NCBI GenBank assembly: GCA_038895395.1
Contig: JAWANJ010000003.1
Coordinates: forward strand, 1-43,999
Direction: 5' to 3'
From: DTGL01 sp038895395
Lineage (GTDB): Archaea; Iainarchaeota; Iainarchaeia; Iainarchaeales; DTGL01
Length of the DNA: 43,999 nucleotides
Shown here piece by piece: positions 16,313-24,649 of this stretch (the stretch's first letter is position 1; each line of letters begins with the position of its first letter). The notes under the pieces were generated by a model. The model saw only the letters and a program-made list of their open reading frames with translations. It ran no database searches and was not told the DNA's origin. The position numbers were made by a program, and so were the translations under genes.

Positions 16313-17551
16313 CTATAAGTTATAGTAAATAGTGGGTTTTGTCATAAGACCGATTATAAAAACTATGATAAAAAGCAATACCAAAGAAAGCAAAAATGTT
16401 GCAATGCCTGCAATCAATGAGTACCTTTTGTAAACAAAGTAGGCTGGCAAAATAAACTCGGATATTACAGTCAACACAAGAAGCAGACAATATATTACTG
16501 CAAGCCACATGCTGTAATGATAATCTGCAGGTTCTATTCTTCTCAAAAAGTCTCCAAAAGCAATAAAAGCGTAAACTGTTATTATAACAAGCACGGCAAC
16601 AGCTAAGCTTGTTAAGACAATTGCAATAAAAGTGCTTTTATACGCTTCACCTATAACCTCTTTTATCGACTGTTGCTGCTCTTCCCCTTTGCTCCTTGCT
16701 TTTGACTGCAATGATCTTTTTGAAAATCTTTTTATAGCAAAGAAAGCCAAACCTAAAATAATGGCAAGAACCAAAATGCCAATCAATATTTCAGGGAGAT
16801 AAAGCACAATACCATTTTCTGAGTAAGAACCCCTTACACTGAATGATTCATATTGATCTAGTGAGTAAGCTTCTTTCACTAAGCCTTGAGTGTACTCAAT
16901 GTTGTAATAAGTGTCATAAGTGTCATAATAGCTTAAAGGTAATTCTTTAACCATCTGCAGCGCAATAGATTCTGAAAAAAAGTCTTGCTTGTAGTTAACC
17001 CCGCTTTTCACTCCCTTAAGCATAAAGCCGGGCTGTGTGTTAACTGCCACCCTAACCCTGTTTGTCAGTACAGCGTCAATGTCTATTGCAGTCTTAAATT
17101 CAAAATTAAAGTTTCCTAAAAGGTCCTTTTTTGCAAGCTCTGGGATCTTGTAGAGCACGAAGATGCTAATCGAAGATTGTGGCTTAAGTTCTTCAGGAAA
17201 GAAAATTCTAACATTAAGATAGTCAGCATAGCGCTCCATGTTAAAGTCAAGACGCTTGTAGGTTCTACTGTGATAATCACCGCTTTCATAGTAGTAATTT
17301 GCATAAGGTACCTGTGCAACGTAATATATAATGGCATTTTGTGGGAACTGGAATCGAAGCTCTTTTATTGGCTTCTTGCTGTAATTTTCTATTATAAACT
17401 TAGATCTTACAATTGCGTCTCCTTCACCATCAAATGAGACAGCATAAAAATCATTTTTGTGCATTGTACCTTCTAAACTATAGGAAAAAAGATTGGTACT
17501 CAAAAAAATGATGCTAATCATGATTAAAAAGAGCAAAAAATACTTTTTCAT
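16313..17551 (-). CDS. exported membrane protein with beta-rich ectodomain and four C-terminal helices
   Basis: 412 residues from ATG 17549-17551, which has a GGTGTT ribosome-binding site 4 bases upstream. Signal peptide 1-24 (KKYFLLFLIMISIIFLS). Residues ~25-225 form an extracellular, Tyr-rich, beta-type domain (YVAQVPYANYYYESG) resembling the N-terminal domain of DUF2207- or ribophorin-like membrane proteins. A first membrane helix follows (LPEILIGILVLAIILGLAFF), then a basic loop, then three more helices to the end. No enzyme motif. Minus-strand neighbour of the next two envelope genes, but separated by a 119-base spacer; probably related in function. Function unknown. Confidence 0.75.
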   Translation of the reverse strand: MKKYFLLFLIMISIIFLSTNLFSYSLEGTMHKNDFYAVSFDGEGDAIVRSKFIIENYSKKPIKELRFQFPQNAIIYYVAQVPYANYYYESGDYHSRTYKRLDFNMERYADYLNVRIFFPEELKPQSSISIFVLYKIPELAKKDLLGNFNFEFKTAIDIDAVLTNRVRVAVNTQPGFMLKGVKSGVNYKQDFFSESIALQMVKELPLSYYDTYDTYYNIEYTQGLVKEAYSLDQYESFSVRGSYSENGIVLYLPEILIGILVLAIILGLAFFAIKRFSKRSLQSKARSKGEEQQQSIKEVIGEAYKSTFIAIVLTSLAVAVLVIITVYAFIAFGDFLRRIEPADYHYSMWLAVIYCLLLVLTVISEFILPAYFVYKRYSLIAGIATFLLSLVLLFIIVFIIGLMTKPTIYYNL

Positions 17552-17670
17552 AAAAAACACCACGGGTTGTTAATTTTAATAAAATATGACTACTAATTTT
17601 TAAAATTACTTGTCAAACCGTAAGGAACAAACCGAACCTTCAAAAATTGGTAGAAGTGCTTTTGTATTTT

Positions 17671-18210
17671 TCACCCCCCTTTTTTGCGGTAATACCAAAA
17701 TAATAAAAAAATAGTTAAACAAACCACAACAATAGCCGCCAGAATATACACAAAATTGTCTTGGTCAGTAGTTTTAGGAGTTATTGTCAAAACGGGTGTT
17801 GCTTTTGTTAAGGCTATTGAAAGCATTAATATGTCTTTTGGGTTATATATGTCGATTCTGCTTGCATTTTCAAATCTGGGAAGCACTAATGAAAAATCAA
17901 ATTCCTCGAGTTTTACGTATCCAGGTGCAAAGTCTTCGGTGTCTCCAGGTGCTACGGGAGGTACCATAACTGAAGTGTGAATATAAAAATAGTGCGTATA
18001 CAATTGCTTACCTTGATTGTCCACAATAACTGCCTTATAAGATATATCACTTTTTTCTTCACTTTTTTGTGCGTATCCAAGATCTTCTGTTATGTTTTTT
18101 AGATATAAGCTCCCTTTTTTATAGTGTATCGTAATCAAGTACACCTTTTGTATTGCGAAAGCACTGACAAAAAGTGAAATCAAAAAAATTAAAACAATTT
18201 TATTTTTCAC
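17671..18210 (-). CDS. small anchored exported protein
   Basis: 179 residues from GTG 18208-18210, with GGTGGTT upstream inside the previous gene's last codons. Signal peptide: residues 1-19 (KNKIVLIFLISLFVSAFA). The ectodomain (~20-145) is beta-rich with a Pro-rich turn VMVPPVAPGDTEDFAPGY. A membrane segment follows near residues 152-172 and the tail WYYRKKGG is basic. There is no Cys in the mature ectodomain. It overlaps the end of the HELGH peptidase gene by a few bases, so the two are coupled and may act together. No known family recognised. Confidence 0.75.
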   Translation of the reverse strand: MKNKIVLIFLISLFVSAFAIQKVYLITIHYKKGSLYLKNITEDLGYAQKSEEKSDISYKAVIVDNQGKQLYTHYFYIHTSVMVPPVAPGDTEDFAPGYVKLEEFDFSLVLPRFENASRIDIYNPKDILMLSIALTKATPVLTITPKTTDQDNFVYILAAIVVVCLTIFLLFWYYRKKGG

Positions 18211-18211
18211 A

Positions 18212-19639
18212 TCAACCACCAGCAAAATATTCCAACGCCTTTTTTATCATTCTTGCTGAAGGCTCAGAGAAGCCACCGCGCAGATCATACATCATAGTAC
18301 CACTTGGGTTTGGTCTATACCATTCTGATAAGCTGCAGCCCTTGGTGCATTGAATATTAGTCAACCCAGACCATTCGCTACAATTACCAACACTGCAGTT
18401 CCATGCTGTTGTACCTGTTTGCATATATGGCGGAATAGGCCAGGATTTACTTTGCAGCCAACTAACTACTGAGGATGCTGAATCATTAGGATTCGAAATA
18501 TATTCATCTAATAGACCAAGTGTATGGCCTAATTCATGTACTGCGACATCCTTCCAAATTTCAGTGTATCTAGTACCGGAACTGCCAACATGAATACCAC
18601 AAAATGATACGCTTAATTTGCCCCAAAACTGAGCTGATCCACCATATTTATCTTCTCTGTGAAGGACTATTGCACGATCAAATGATGCACACCGACTGGC
18701 TTCATTTTGGCTTAAAGCCCAATTACAAACTAGTAAGCGATTGATTGTTGGATGATACGAACAACCTAAATTGCTTGTTACAAACACAGCAAAAAAATTA
18801 ATCTTGTTTTTGTTAGAGGCAAAGGGTTCAATCCCGAGGATGTGCTGTGATAATTCATTTGCCTTAGCCAAAAATTCTGTTTTGTTATTGAAATTAGAAC
18901 TAATTATGACAATATCCAAGGCTTCGTCTGATTTGGCATTTGAAACCAATTTTATACAGTCAGTTTCATAAGGCGTTAGAGTTGCAACTGGCGAATTGGC
19001 TGTTGTAGCAGTGGGTACTTGTGGTGGCGTCTCTTCAGGAGAAAAGCCCGGCGAAGGACTTAACGTTGTAGTTGGTCCAGTTGGCCAAGTAGGTGGTATT
19101 GTTGGAGTTATTGTAGTGGTTTCGCCTGGTGTTGCTAATACAACTGTTTCTTTTGGTGTTTTAATCGCAATTGGTTTTTGGTATGTGCCAATGCATACCC
19201 TCAACTTTGCAAGGCAACTTTTGCCTGATTCTTGTGGCATGTTTGTGTAAAATATTAAATGAGTTTCGCAATTGTCGTTATCACCCGTTTCAAAATAACC
19301 ATAATTACAATCATAATTTGCAATTCTTTCAATCGAGTAACCCTTAGCCTCCTTTGGAATACATTTGTTCAGATCCGATATAATTATTTCAGTAATGCCT
19401 TTTTCATATGCTTTCAGACAGTTTTCAATCTGGTTTTTTAGAGTAGTGTAATAACGCATCTTGTATATTTGATCAGTCATCCCACTTTGTATTATTGCAC
19501 CCTGATAATTAAAGTAAATAAGCATCAATACAACTGAAACCACGAGCACAACCAAGAAAAAAGCAGTCATTAACTCATGCATACCTCTTTTACCATGTGT
19601 CACAGAATTTCCAATGATTTTTTTTACCATTTGCACCAA
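18212..19639 (-). CDS. membrane-anchored zinc metallopeptidase (HELGH, M64-like)
   Basis: About 472-475 residues. The N-terminus GKRGMHELMTAFFLVVLVVS is one hydrophobic anchor that resembles a pilin-type (class III) signal. A small Cys-containing domain follows (~40-155), then a Thr/Pro linker (~165-225, TTTITPTIPPTW), then the peptidase domain. The catalytic motif HELGHTLGLLDEY has two zinc His, the Glu base and a downstream Asp-Glu-Tyr as in IgA-peptidase M64. The C-terminal domain has several Cys and MMYDLRGG, resembling a Met-turn. Active outside the cell. Start uncertain: GTG 19639 or ATG 19630 (MVKKIIGN). Coupled to the small anchored gene downstream. Substrate unknown. Confidence 0.82.
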   Translation of the reverse strand: MVQMVKKIIGNSVTHGKRGMHELMTAFFLVVLVVSVVLMLIYFNYQGAIIQSGMTDQIYKMRYYTTLKNQIENCLKAYEKGITEIIISDLNKCIPKEAKGYSIERIANYDCNYGYFETGDNDNCETHLIFYTNMPQESGKSCLAKLRVCIGTYQKPIAIKTPKETVVLATPGETTTITPTIPPTWPTGPTTTLSPSPGFSPEETPPQVPTATTANSPVATLTPYETDCIKLVSNAKSDEALDIVIISSNFNNKTEFLAKANELSQHILGIEPFASNKNKINFFAVFVTSNLGCSYHPTINRLLVCNWALSQNEASRCASFDRAIVLHREDKYGGSAQFWGKLSVSFCGIHVGSSGTRYTEIWKDVAVHELGHTLGLLDEYISNPNDSASSVVSWLQSKSWPIPPYMQTGTTAWNCSVGNCSEWSGLTNIQCTKGCSLSEWYRPNPSGTMMYDLRGGFSEPSARMIKKALEYFAGG

Positions 19640-19690
19640 AAATAAAAAGTCAATTGTATTTAAATTATTTTTTGTTTGTTGTGCAATAAT

Positions 19691-20380
19691 TTATGCTTTT
19701 CCTTCAACCTCTTTTTTCATCTGTCTAAAAAATTCTCTCATTATCTTCATGCGGCCTTTTGCGATCTTCTTTGCTTTCTCTGTGTAAAGAACTTTAGGTA
19801 TGTGCTTCAATTTTAGTTCATACTCGATGTTTGGTGCATGCTTGCTTATGTCCTTTATGCGACCAGTTTCTGGAACTACATTTTCTTTAATATACTCTTT
19901 CAAATCTCTTTCAACATAAAGCTTCTGACCATACCTGCCACCGAGAGCAAAACATCTTGCAATCCCCACTGCGCCAAGGACATCTATTTTGTCAGCATCA
20001 TAGAGAATTTTCGCCTCTTTTGTTTTCGGTTTGATAGTGCCTCTTAGCCTGTGAGATTCAATGCAGTGCGCTATTTTTTCTATTTTATCTTTGTCATAAC
20101 CGCTTTTAGCAAGTATTTGCCTTGCCATTTTTGCACCCAATATGGCGTGATCCACTTTGCCTGTTTTGTCACTATCTTCTTTTACCCTTGCAACATCGTG
20201 CAAGATTGCTGCACTTTTCAATACATCTAGATCAACGTCTTCGTCTCCATTTGCAATTAACATGCAGAGTTTGTAAACCCGCTTTACATGTTCTATATTA
20301 TGGGCCGAACATGCAAGCTCTTTTTCAACTCTTTTTAGAAGTCTAGCGTACTTAGGTTCCATTAAAAAATCTTTGCTCAT
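19691..20380 (-). CDS. HD-domain phosphohydrolase
   Basis: 229 residues. HD-superfamily metal ligands: H in AHNIEHVKRV, the HD pair in AAILHDVARV, H in VDHAILGAKMA, and D in YDADKIDVLGAVG. This resembles the YedJ/COG1418-type archaeal predicted hydrolases, which act on phosphate esters of nucleotides; the substrate is unknown. The ATG is preceded by GGGGGC. The C-terminal tail is Lys/Arg-rich and helical (MKKEVEGKA). Transcribed alone or with the upstream prs block; spacing to the 374-residue gene is 70 bases. Confidence 0.85.
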   Translation of the reverse strand: MSKDFLMEPKYARLLKRVEKELACSAHNIEHVKRVYKLCMLIANGDEDVDLDVLKSAAILHDVARVKEDSDKTGKVDHAILGAKMARQILAKSGYDKDKIEKIAHCIESHRLRGTIKPKTKEAKILYDADKIDVLGAVGIARCFALGGRYGQKLYVERDLKEYIKENVVPETGRIKDISKHAPNIEYELKLKHIPKVLYTEKAKKIAKGRMKIMREFFRQMKKEVEGKA

Positions 20381-20450
20381 TGAAAGCCCCCTATAATAAA
20401 TTAAATATGATTATTTAAGAAAATTTTAAGACAGGTTTTTAAGACAAGTT

Positions 20451-21575
20451 TTATATGTATTTTTGCAGTGTATCGATTGTTTGTTCAATCTCTTTTATGG
20501 CATAGCTTACAGCCTTGTGTTTTACTTGGAGCTTTGAAAGTTCATTTCTCTGTTTTGTAAGGCTGCTCAAAATATCAACTAGTATATCCCTGCTTGGAAG
20601 CTGTTTTCCATGTTTTGTGAGCCAAACCCTGATACCTTTTGATGCAAAACCAATGATGAAGGTTCCAACATAAAAGGATACCTCCATTTGTTCTGCTTTC
20701 GTAAGTCTGTCACTCATCTGTTTCAAAATTTTTTGTGCATCTTCAACTGCATGTTCAAGTAAACTTTTATCTTGCAATATTCTCTGAATTTCTTTGCGTC
20801 CCTTCAAAGTAAGGCCTTCTTTGACCGTAGATGTTTCAAGGGTTTTTGGTTTTACTATACCAGCAAGCGTAGTTAATGCAAATATGCTTGGACAGTGAGA
20901 AAGAACCTCAATACCAAATATCTTTGCATCAAGGTCTTTACTCTCAATAAATCTATTTCTAATAAACTCGGGAAAAGTGGCAGACATTGTTTGTGACAGC
21001 CACCTTATCATTTCGTTTCTCACTGGCCTTTCAGGTGGATGCCTTTCGAACAACTCAATTATAATTCGCCTGTATTCTAAGGGATAAATATGAACTAGTG
21101 TTCTTATTATTTCGATTTTCTCAGCAGCTGGTGTTGTTTTGTTAGTATACCTATTTATGAGAGAGTCGCCTACGTAACCTCTAACCGCATCTATATTTAG
21201 CCTTTCTTTTATTGAAAATTTTGCCATTACTTCTGGTTTTGGAAGTAAGATTGTCCTCATGTTAGCAAGTATGTTTCTCCTCTTTATACTAGTTGCAGCT
21301 TTTTCAAAACGTTCTGTCAACACTAGCATCTTGTTTAAGGCCCTATACATCTCCCTTCTAAAAGAAGCAGAGCCACCACGACTAAAAACTTTTTTGCTCC
21401 AAGATTTTTGTTTTTCAATCCAGCGCTGTCTTTCAAGATCTGAGATAATCTCCCGCCTTTCCTTTTTGTCTACTATGCCATACCTGCTTTCAAGGGTCTT
21501 GGCCATCCATCTTAAATGTGCTATTGTTGCTTTGTCAACTCTTAACCTTTGGCTTGGTTTTCTTGGATTGGGCAT
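20451..21575 (-). CDS. unknown basic helical protein
   Basis: 374 residues, no signal peptide or membrane segment. It is Lys/Arg/Glu-rich and looks all-helical, starting with a basic stretch MPNPRKPSQRLRVDKATIAHLRWMA. Residues ~140-250 have a repeated helix pattern (IIRTLVHIYPLEYRRIIIELF, FGIEVLSHCPSIFALTTLAG) that could be HEAT-like. A C-terminal amphipathic coiled-coil follows (SLTKQRNELSKLQVKHKAV). I do not recognise a family. It sits 30 bases after prs on the same strand, so probably one transcript. A nucleic-acid or scaffold role is possible from charge alone, but this is a guess. Confidence 0.7.
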   Translation of the reverse strand: MPNPRKPSQRLRVDKATIAHLRWMAKTLESRYGIVDKKERREIISDLERQRWIEKQKSWSKKVFSRGGSASFRREMYRALNKMLVLTERFEKAATSIKRRNILANMRTILLPKPEVMAKFSIKERLNIDAVRGYVGDSLINRYTNKTTPAAEKIEIIRTLVHIYPLEYRRIIIELFERHPPERPVRNEMIRWLSQTMSATFPEFIRNRFIESKDLDAKIFGIEVLSHCPSIFALTTLAGIVKPKTLETSTVKEGLTLKGRKEIQRILQDKSLLEHAVEDAQKILKQMSDRLTKAEQMEVSFYVGTFIIGFASKGIRVWLTKHGKQLPSRDILVDILSSLTKQRNELSKLQVKHKAVSYAIKEIEQTIDTLQKYI

Positions 21576-21605
21576 ATCAGAATTACCAATTAGTTATTTA
21601 TATTT

Positions 21606-22526
21606 CTATTTTTCAATTTTTGAAATCTTTTTGATAGCAAAACTTAAAGGTTGTGCTATGCTAACTACTTTTAGCTTTTTTAGACGCTTTTTGTTCAAAT
21701 CTTGGGAAATGGTGTTTGTAACAACTACCTCTTTTATTGGAGCAGCATTTAACCTTTTGATTGCTTCTCCAGCAAATATGCCATGTGTGGCTGCCACATA
21801 AACATTTCTCGCACCATTTCTTTTTAGCAGCTTTGCACCTTCACATATTGTTCCTGCAGTACTAATTATATCATCTAATATGATACAATCAAAATCTTTT
21901 ACTTTGCCATGAATCTGCGCTGTTTTTACTTCAGTTGCGCTTATTCTAGTTTTTTCTATCCACGCCGTTTTTGCCCCGAGTAGTTTTGCAAATCTCCTTG
22001 CATTTTTTAATGCGCCTTTGTCTGGTGCCACTACACAAAGGTTCTTTATTTTTTTTCTCCTGAAAAAATCCACCAAAACTGTATAAGCATGTAGGTGAAT
22101 TTTTTGCATCTTCAAAGCCTTTTCCACAGCTTTTGAATGCAAGTCAACTGTTATTATTGAATTTGCGCCAGCTGCTTTGAGCATTTTGGCCACAAGGGCA
22201 GCAGTTACTGGCTCTCCAGGTTTTGATTGTCTGTCTTGTCGTGCATAACCATAATAAGGAACTACAACTGTTATTTTGGATGCACCAGAATGCTTTGCTG
22301 CATCAACTACAACAAGAAGTTCCATAAGATTTTCATTTCCAGGCTTGCAGGTAGACTGCAATATGCAAACATGCTTGCCTTCAACGCACTCTTCAAATCT
22401 ACAGTAAGTTTCATCATCTGGGAATCTTGATATTTGTAATTTCCCAAGCTTCAATCCAAGCAATCTTGCCACTTCTTTTGCAAGTGCTAGGTTGCTAGTT
22501 CCAGAAAAAAGAGCAACACAATTCAT
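21606..22526 (-). CDS. prs: ribose-phosphate pyrophosphokinase (PRPP synthase)
   Basis: Makes PRPP from ribose-5-phosphate and ATP for nucleotide, His and Trp synthesis. 306 residues, normal for the family. Motifs: the ATP/regulatory segment VVPYYGYARQDRQSKPGEP, a catalytic His in DLHS, the flexible-loop region, and the PRPP-binding loop IILDDIISTAGTI near residues 215-228. The start ATG has GGTGAA upstream. It lies divergent from enolase. Nothing is missing; likely active. Confidence 0.96.
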   Translation of the reverse strand: MNCVALFSGTSNLALAKEVARLLGLKLGKLQISRFPDDETYCRFEECVEGKHVCILQSTCKPGNENLMELLVVVDAAKHSGASKITVVVPYYGYARQDRQSKPGEPVTAALVAKMLKAAGANSIITVDLHSKAVEKALKMQKIHLHAYTVLVDFFRRKKIKNLCVVAPDKGALKNARRFAKLLGAKTAWIEKTRISATEVKTAQIHGKVKDFDCIILDDIISTAGTICEGAKLLKRNGARNVYVAATHGIFAGEAIKRLNAAPIKEVVVTNTISQDLNKKRLKKLKVVSIAQPLSFAIKKISKIEK

Positions 22527-22661
22527 AAAATTTCACCTTTAGTAATTAGTAACATTGAGCCTTTAAGTTAATTTAATATTTTCGCTATATTTTTAATCTT
22601 AAGACTATAACATTATCTTTTAATAACTTTTCATAAATGTGTGTTTAGGGGGGCAATAGAT
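22527..22661. promoter_or_regulatory. divergent promoter region of prs and enolase
   Basis: An AT-rich spacer with TATA-like stretches on both strands (tatatttttaatctt near 22582). AGGGGGGC at 22647-22654 is a strong ribosome-binding site for enolase and supports its ATG at 22662 rather than the earlier in-frame GTG at 22641. Confidence 0.4.
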
Positions 22662-23933
22662 ATGATTGAAAGTGTTAGAGCTATCCAAATCTTAGATAGT
22701 AGGGGCAATCCTACAATTGAATGTGAAATAAAATGTAGTAAGGGCGTTGAAAGGGCCTCAGTTCCAAGTGGTGCATCCACTGGTAGTTTTGAGGCCATTG
22801 AGCTTAGAGACAATGAAAAGGCTTATCGCGGCAAGGGTGTATTAAAGGCTGTAGATAACATAAACAAGATAATTGCCCCAAAACTTGTAAAGAAGGATCC
22901 CACAAAGCAACGCGAGCTTGATGAACTGCTGATAAAGCTAGATGGTACTCCAAACAAATCAAAGCTTGGTGCAAATGCAATTACTGCAGTTTCACTTGCA
23001 ATTGCAAGAGCCGGCTCACTGGAAAAAGGTCTGCAACTTTTTGATTACATTGCTGAGCTTAGTGGTGCCAAGAGCATGTATTTGCCAGTGCCACAATTTA
23101 ACATAATAAATGGTGGAAAGCACGCAGGAATGAAAAATGATCCACAAGAGCACATGATAATGCCAATAAAATTTAACAAATATTCCGAAGCTCTTCAAGC
23201 CGGTTGTGAAATATACTACATTCTGAGGGATATGCTCAAGCAAAAGTTTGGCCCCAGAGCAACACTTTTAGCTGATGAAGGTGGTTTTGCTCCACCCATT
23301 GAGACAGTATATGAGAGACTTGAACTTATTGACAAAGCAATTAATGAAGCAGGTTATAATGACAAGGTTTACATGGCGTTAGATCCAGCAGCTTCAGAGT
23401 TTTTCTACAAAGGCACTTACGTTATTGGTGACTCAGAAAAGAATTCAGGTGAAATGATTGATTTCTATTCTGAACTAACGCAGAGTTTTAAAATATTTTC
23501 AATTGAAGATGGGCTTGCCGAGGAAGATTGGGATGGCTGGGTAGAATTTACCAAAAAACTTGGAAATAAAATTCAAATAGTTGGCGACGATTTGCTTGTT
23601 ACAAATGTTGAGCGTATAAAGAAAGCACTTGAGCTAAAAGCATGTAATGCTTTGCTTCTTAAGGTAAACCAAATAGGGACGCTTTCAGAGGCCATAGACG
23701 CAGCTAAGCTTGCAATGGAAAATAGTTGGGAAGTTGTAGTTTCGCATAGAAGCGGTGAAACCTGTGATCCATTTATTGCAAGTTTAGTGGTTGGCCTTGG
23801 TGCAAAGCAATGCAAATTTGGAGCACCAGCCAGAGCAGAACGCACCGCAAAATACAACAACCTTTTGCGCATTGAAGAGATCATGGAAGAGCGAGGAATT
23901 GCAAGATACGCTGGAAAGTATCTTAAGGTATGA
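22662..23933 (+). CDS. eno: enolase
   Basis: Phosphopyruvate hydratase of glycolysis and gluconeogenesis: 2-phosphoglycerate to phosphoenolpyruvate, Mg-dependent, cytoplasmic. 423 residues. Signatures: SGASTGSFEAIELRD at the mobile loop, the Glu region ADEGGFAPP, metal ligands in ALDPAASEF, SIEDGLAEEDWDGW and VGDDLLVTN, the catalytic Lys in LLLKVNQIGT and the SHRSGET loop. Full length and intact. The start ATG has a strong upstream AGGGGGGC. The next gene begins within a few bases, so it is co-transcribed. Confidence 0.98.
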   Translation: MIESVRAIQILDSRGNPTIECEIKCSKGVERASVPSGASTGSFEAIELRDNEKAYRGKGVLKAVDNINKIIAPKLVKKDPTKQRELDELLIKLDGTPNKSKLGANAITAVSLAIARAGSLEKGLQLFDYIAELSGAKSMYLPVPQFNIINGGKHAGMKNDPQEHMIMPIKFNKYSEALQAGCEIYYILRDMLKQKFGPRATLLADEGGFAPPIETVYERLELIDKAINEAGYNDKVYMALDPAASEFFYKGTYVIGDSEKNSGEMIDFYSELTQSFKIFSIEDGLAEEDWDGWVEFTKKLGNKIQIVGDDLLVTNVERIKKALELKACNALLLKVNQIGTLSEAIDAAKLAMENSWEVVVSHRSGETCDPFIASLVVGLGAKQCKFGAPARAERTAKYNNLLRIEEIMEERGIARYAGKYLKV

Positions 23934-23936
23934 TTT

Positions 23937-24398
23937 TTGGTGCCGGTGCAGCAACTAAACGAGGACTTTAATGGCATCTATGTTTTGCTTTTTTCAGTAA
24001 ATAAAAACATCAGTATAAAAATTGGTTCACTGGGAAAAATCTTTTTTTTAAAAGGCATTTATGCATACATTGGTTCTGCTCAATCAGGTGTTAAAAAACG
24101 TGTTGCTAGGCATCTATCAAAAAAGAAAAAAAAGTTTTGGCACATAGACTACCTACTTGATTCAAAATTTGTAAAAATAATTGAAGTATTCTATCTAAAT
24201 GCACCAAAACCAAAAGAGTGTAAGGTTGCATCATTGCTTTGCAGAAAATACTCGTTTATAGGGTATTTTGGTTGTTCGGATTGTTCATGCAAATCGCACC
24301 TTATCTTTTTAAGAGATGCAAAAACTTACAGTCTAAGGGATAGTTTAAACAAACTCGGCTTTTTGAGGTTGAATTTAAAAAAGACCAAAAAACGTTAG
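23937..24398 (+). CDS. DUF123 / GIY-YIG-like (Uri-type) nuclease-family protein
   Basis: About 150 residues. Matches DUF123 (COG1833, Uri superfamily), a divergent GIY-YIG-like fold, with GIYVLL near the N-terminus, KGIYAYIGSAQSGVKKRVARH in the middle (the YIG-like strand and the conserved Arg), FWHIDYLLD, and a Cys-rich FGCSDCSCKSHLIFL end. Members are sometimes fused to endonuclease III or stand-alone in archaea, and are assumed to act on DNA. The start is unclear: TTG 23937, GTG 23940 or GTG 23946 are all possible. It begins 3 bases after the enolase stop, so expression is coupled. The Lys-rich C-terminus would suit nucleic-acid binding. Confidence 0.8.
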   Translation: MVPVQQLNEDFNGIYVLLFSVNKNISIKIGSLGKIFFLKGIYAYIGSAQSGVKKRVARHLSKKKKKFWHIDYLLDSKFVKIIEVFYLNAPKPKECKVASLLCRKYSFIGYFGCSDCSCKSHLIFLRDAKTYSLRDSLNKLGFLRLNLKKTKKR

Positions 24399-24400
24399 TT

Positions 24401-24410
24401 AAATAAATAT
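24401..24410 (+). promoter_or_regulatory. TATA-like box of the 45-residue gene
   Basis: The run aaataaatat ends about 27 bases before the ATG at 24437, so transcription would start at or within a few bases of the ATG (leaderless). Confidence 0.45.
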
Positions 24411-24436
24411 TTCGCATATTTTTGTATTCGATAATT

Positions 24437-24574
24437 ATGGATGAAACCTCCTCCTGGTATGAAAAAAGAAAGGGCAAGATAAGGGCTGACCTTAGGTTTG
24501 AAGAATGGATCAAAGATGACTTTGAGGAAGAGCTACAGGAATTGCCAGAATGTAGCATTGGGGAAGCAGCATAA
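24437..24574 (+). CDS. 45-residue acidic microprotein
   Basis: A short frame from ATG 24437 to TAA 24572-24574. It encodes 45 residues (MDETSSWYEKRKGKIRADLR, then acidic EEWIKDDFEEELQELPEC and SIGEAA). Codon use resembles the neighbours. A basic N-terminal third is followed by a strongly acidic helix with two Trp and one Cys. A TATA-like box at about the leaderless distance supports a real gene. It lies between DUF123 and the convergent 448-residue gene. No family recognised. Conservation in related genomes would decide; without it this is moderate. Confidence 0.5.
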   Translation: MDETSSWYEKRKGKIRADLRFEEWIKDDFEEELQELPECSIGEAA

Positions 24575-24649
24575 TTTAAAAAATCGAAAAAATAAAAATT
24601 CACGCTTCTTTATGTATTCTATGTTTTGAATCTTATTATTCCACCTGTT

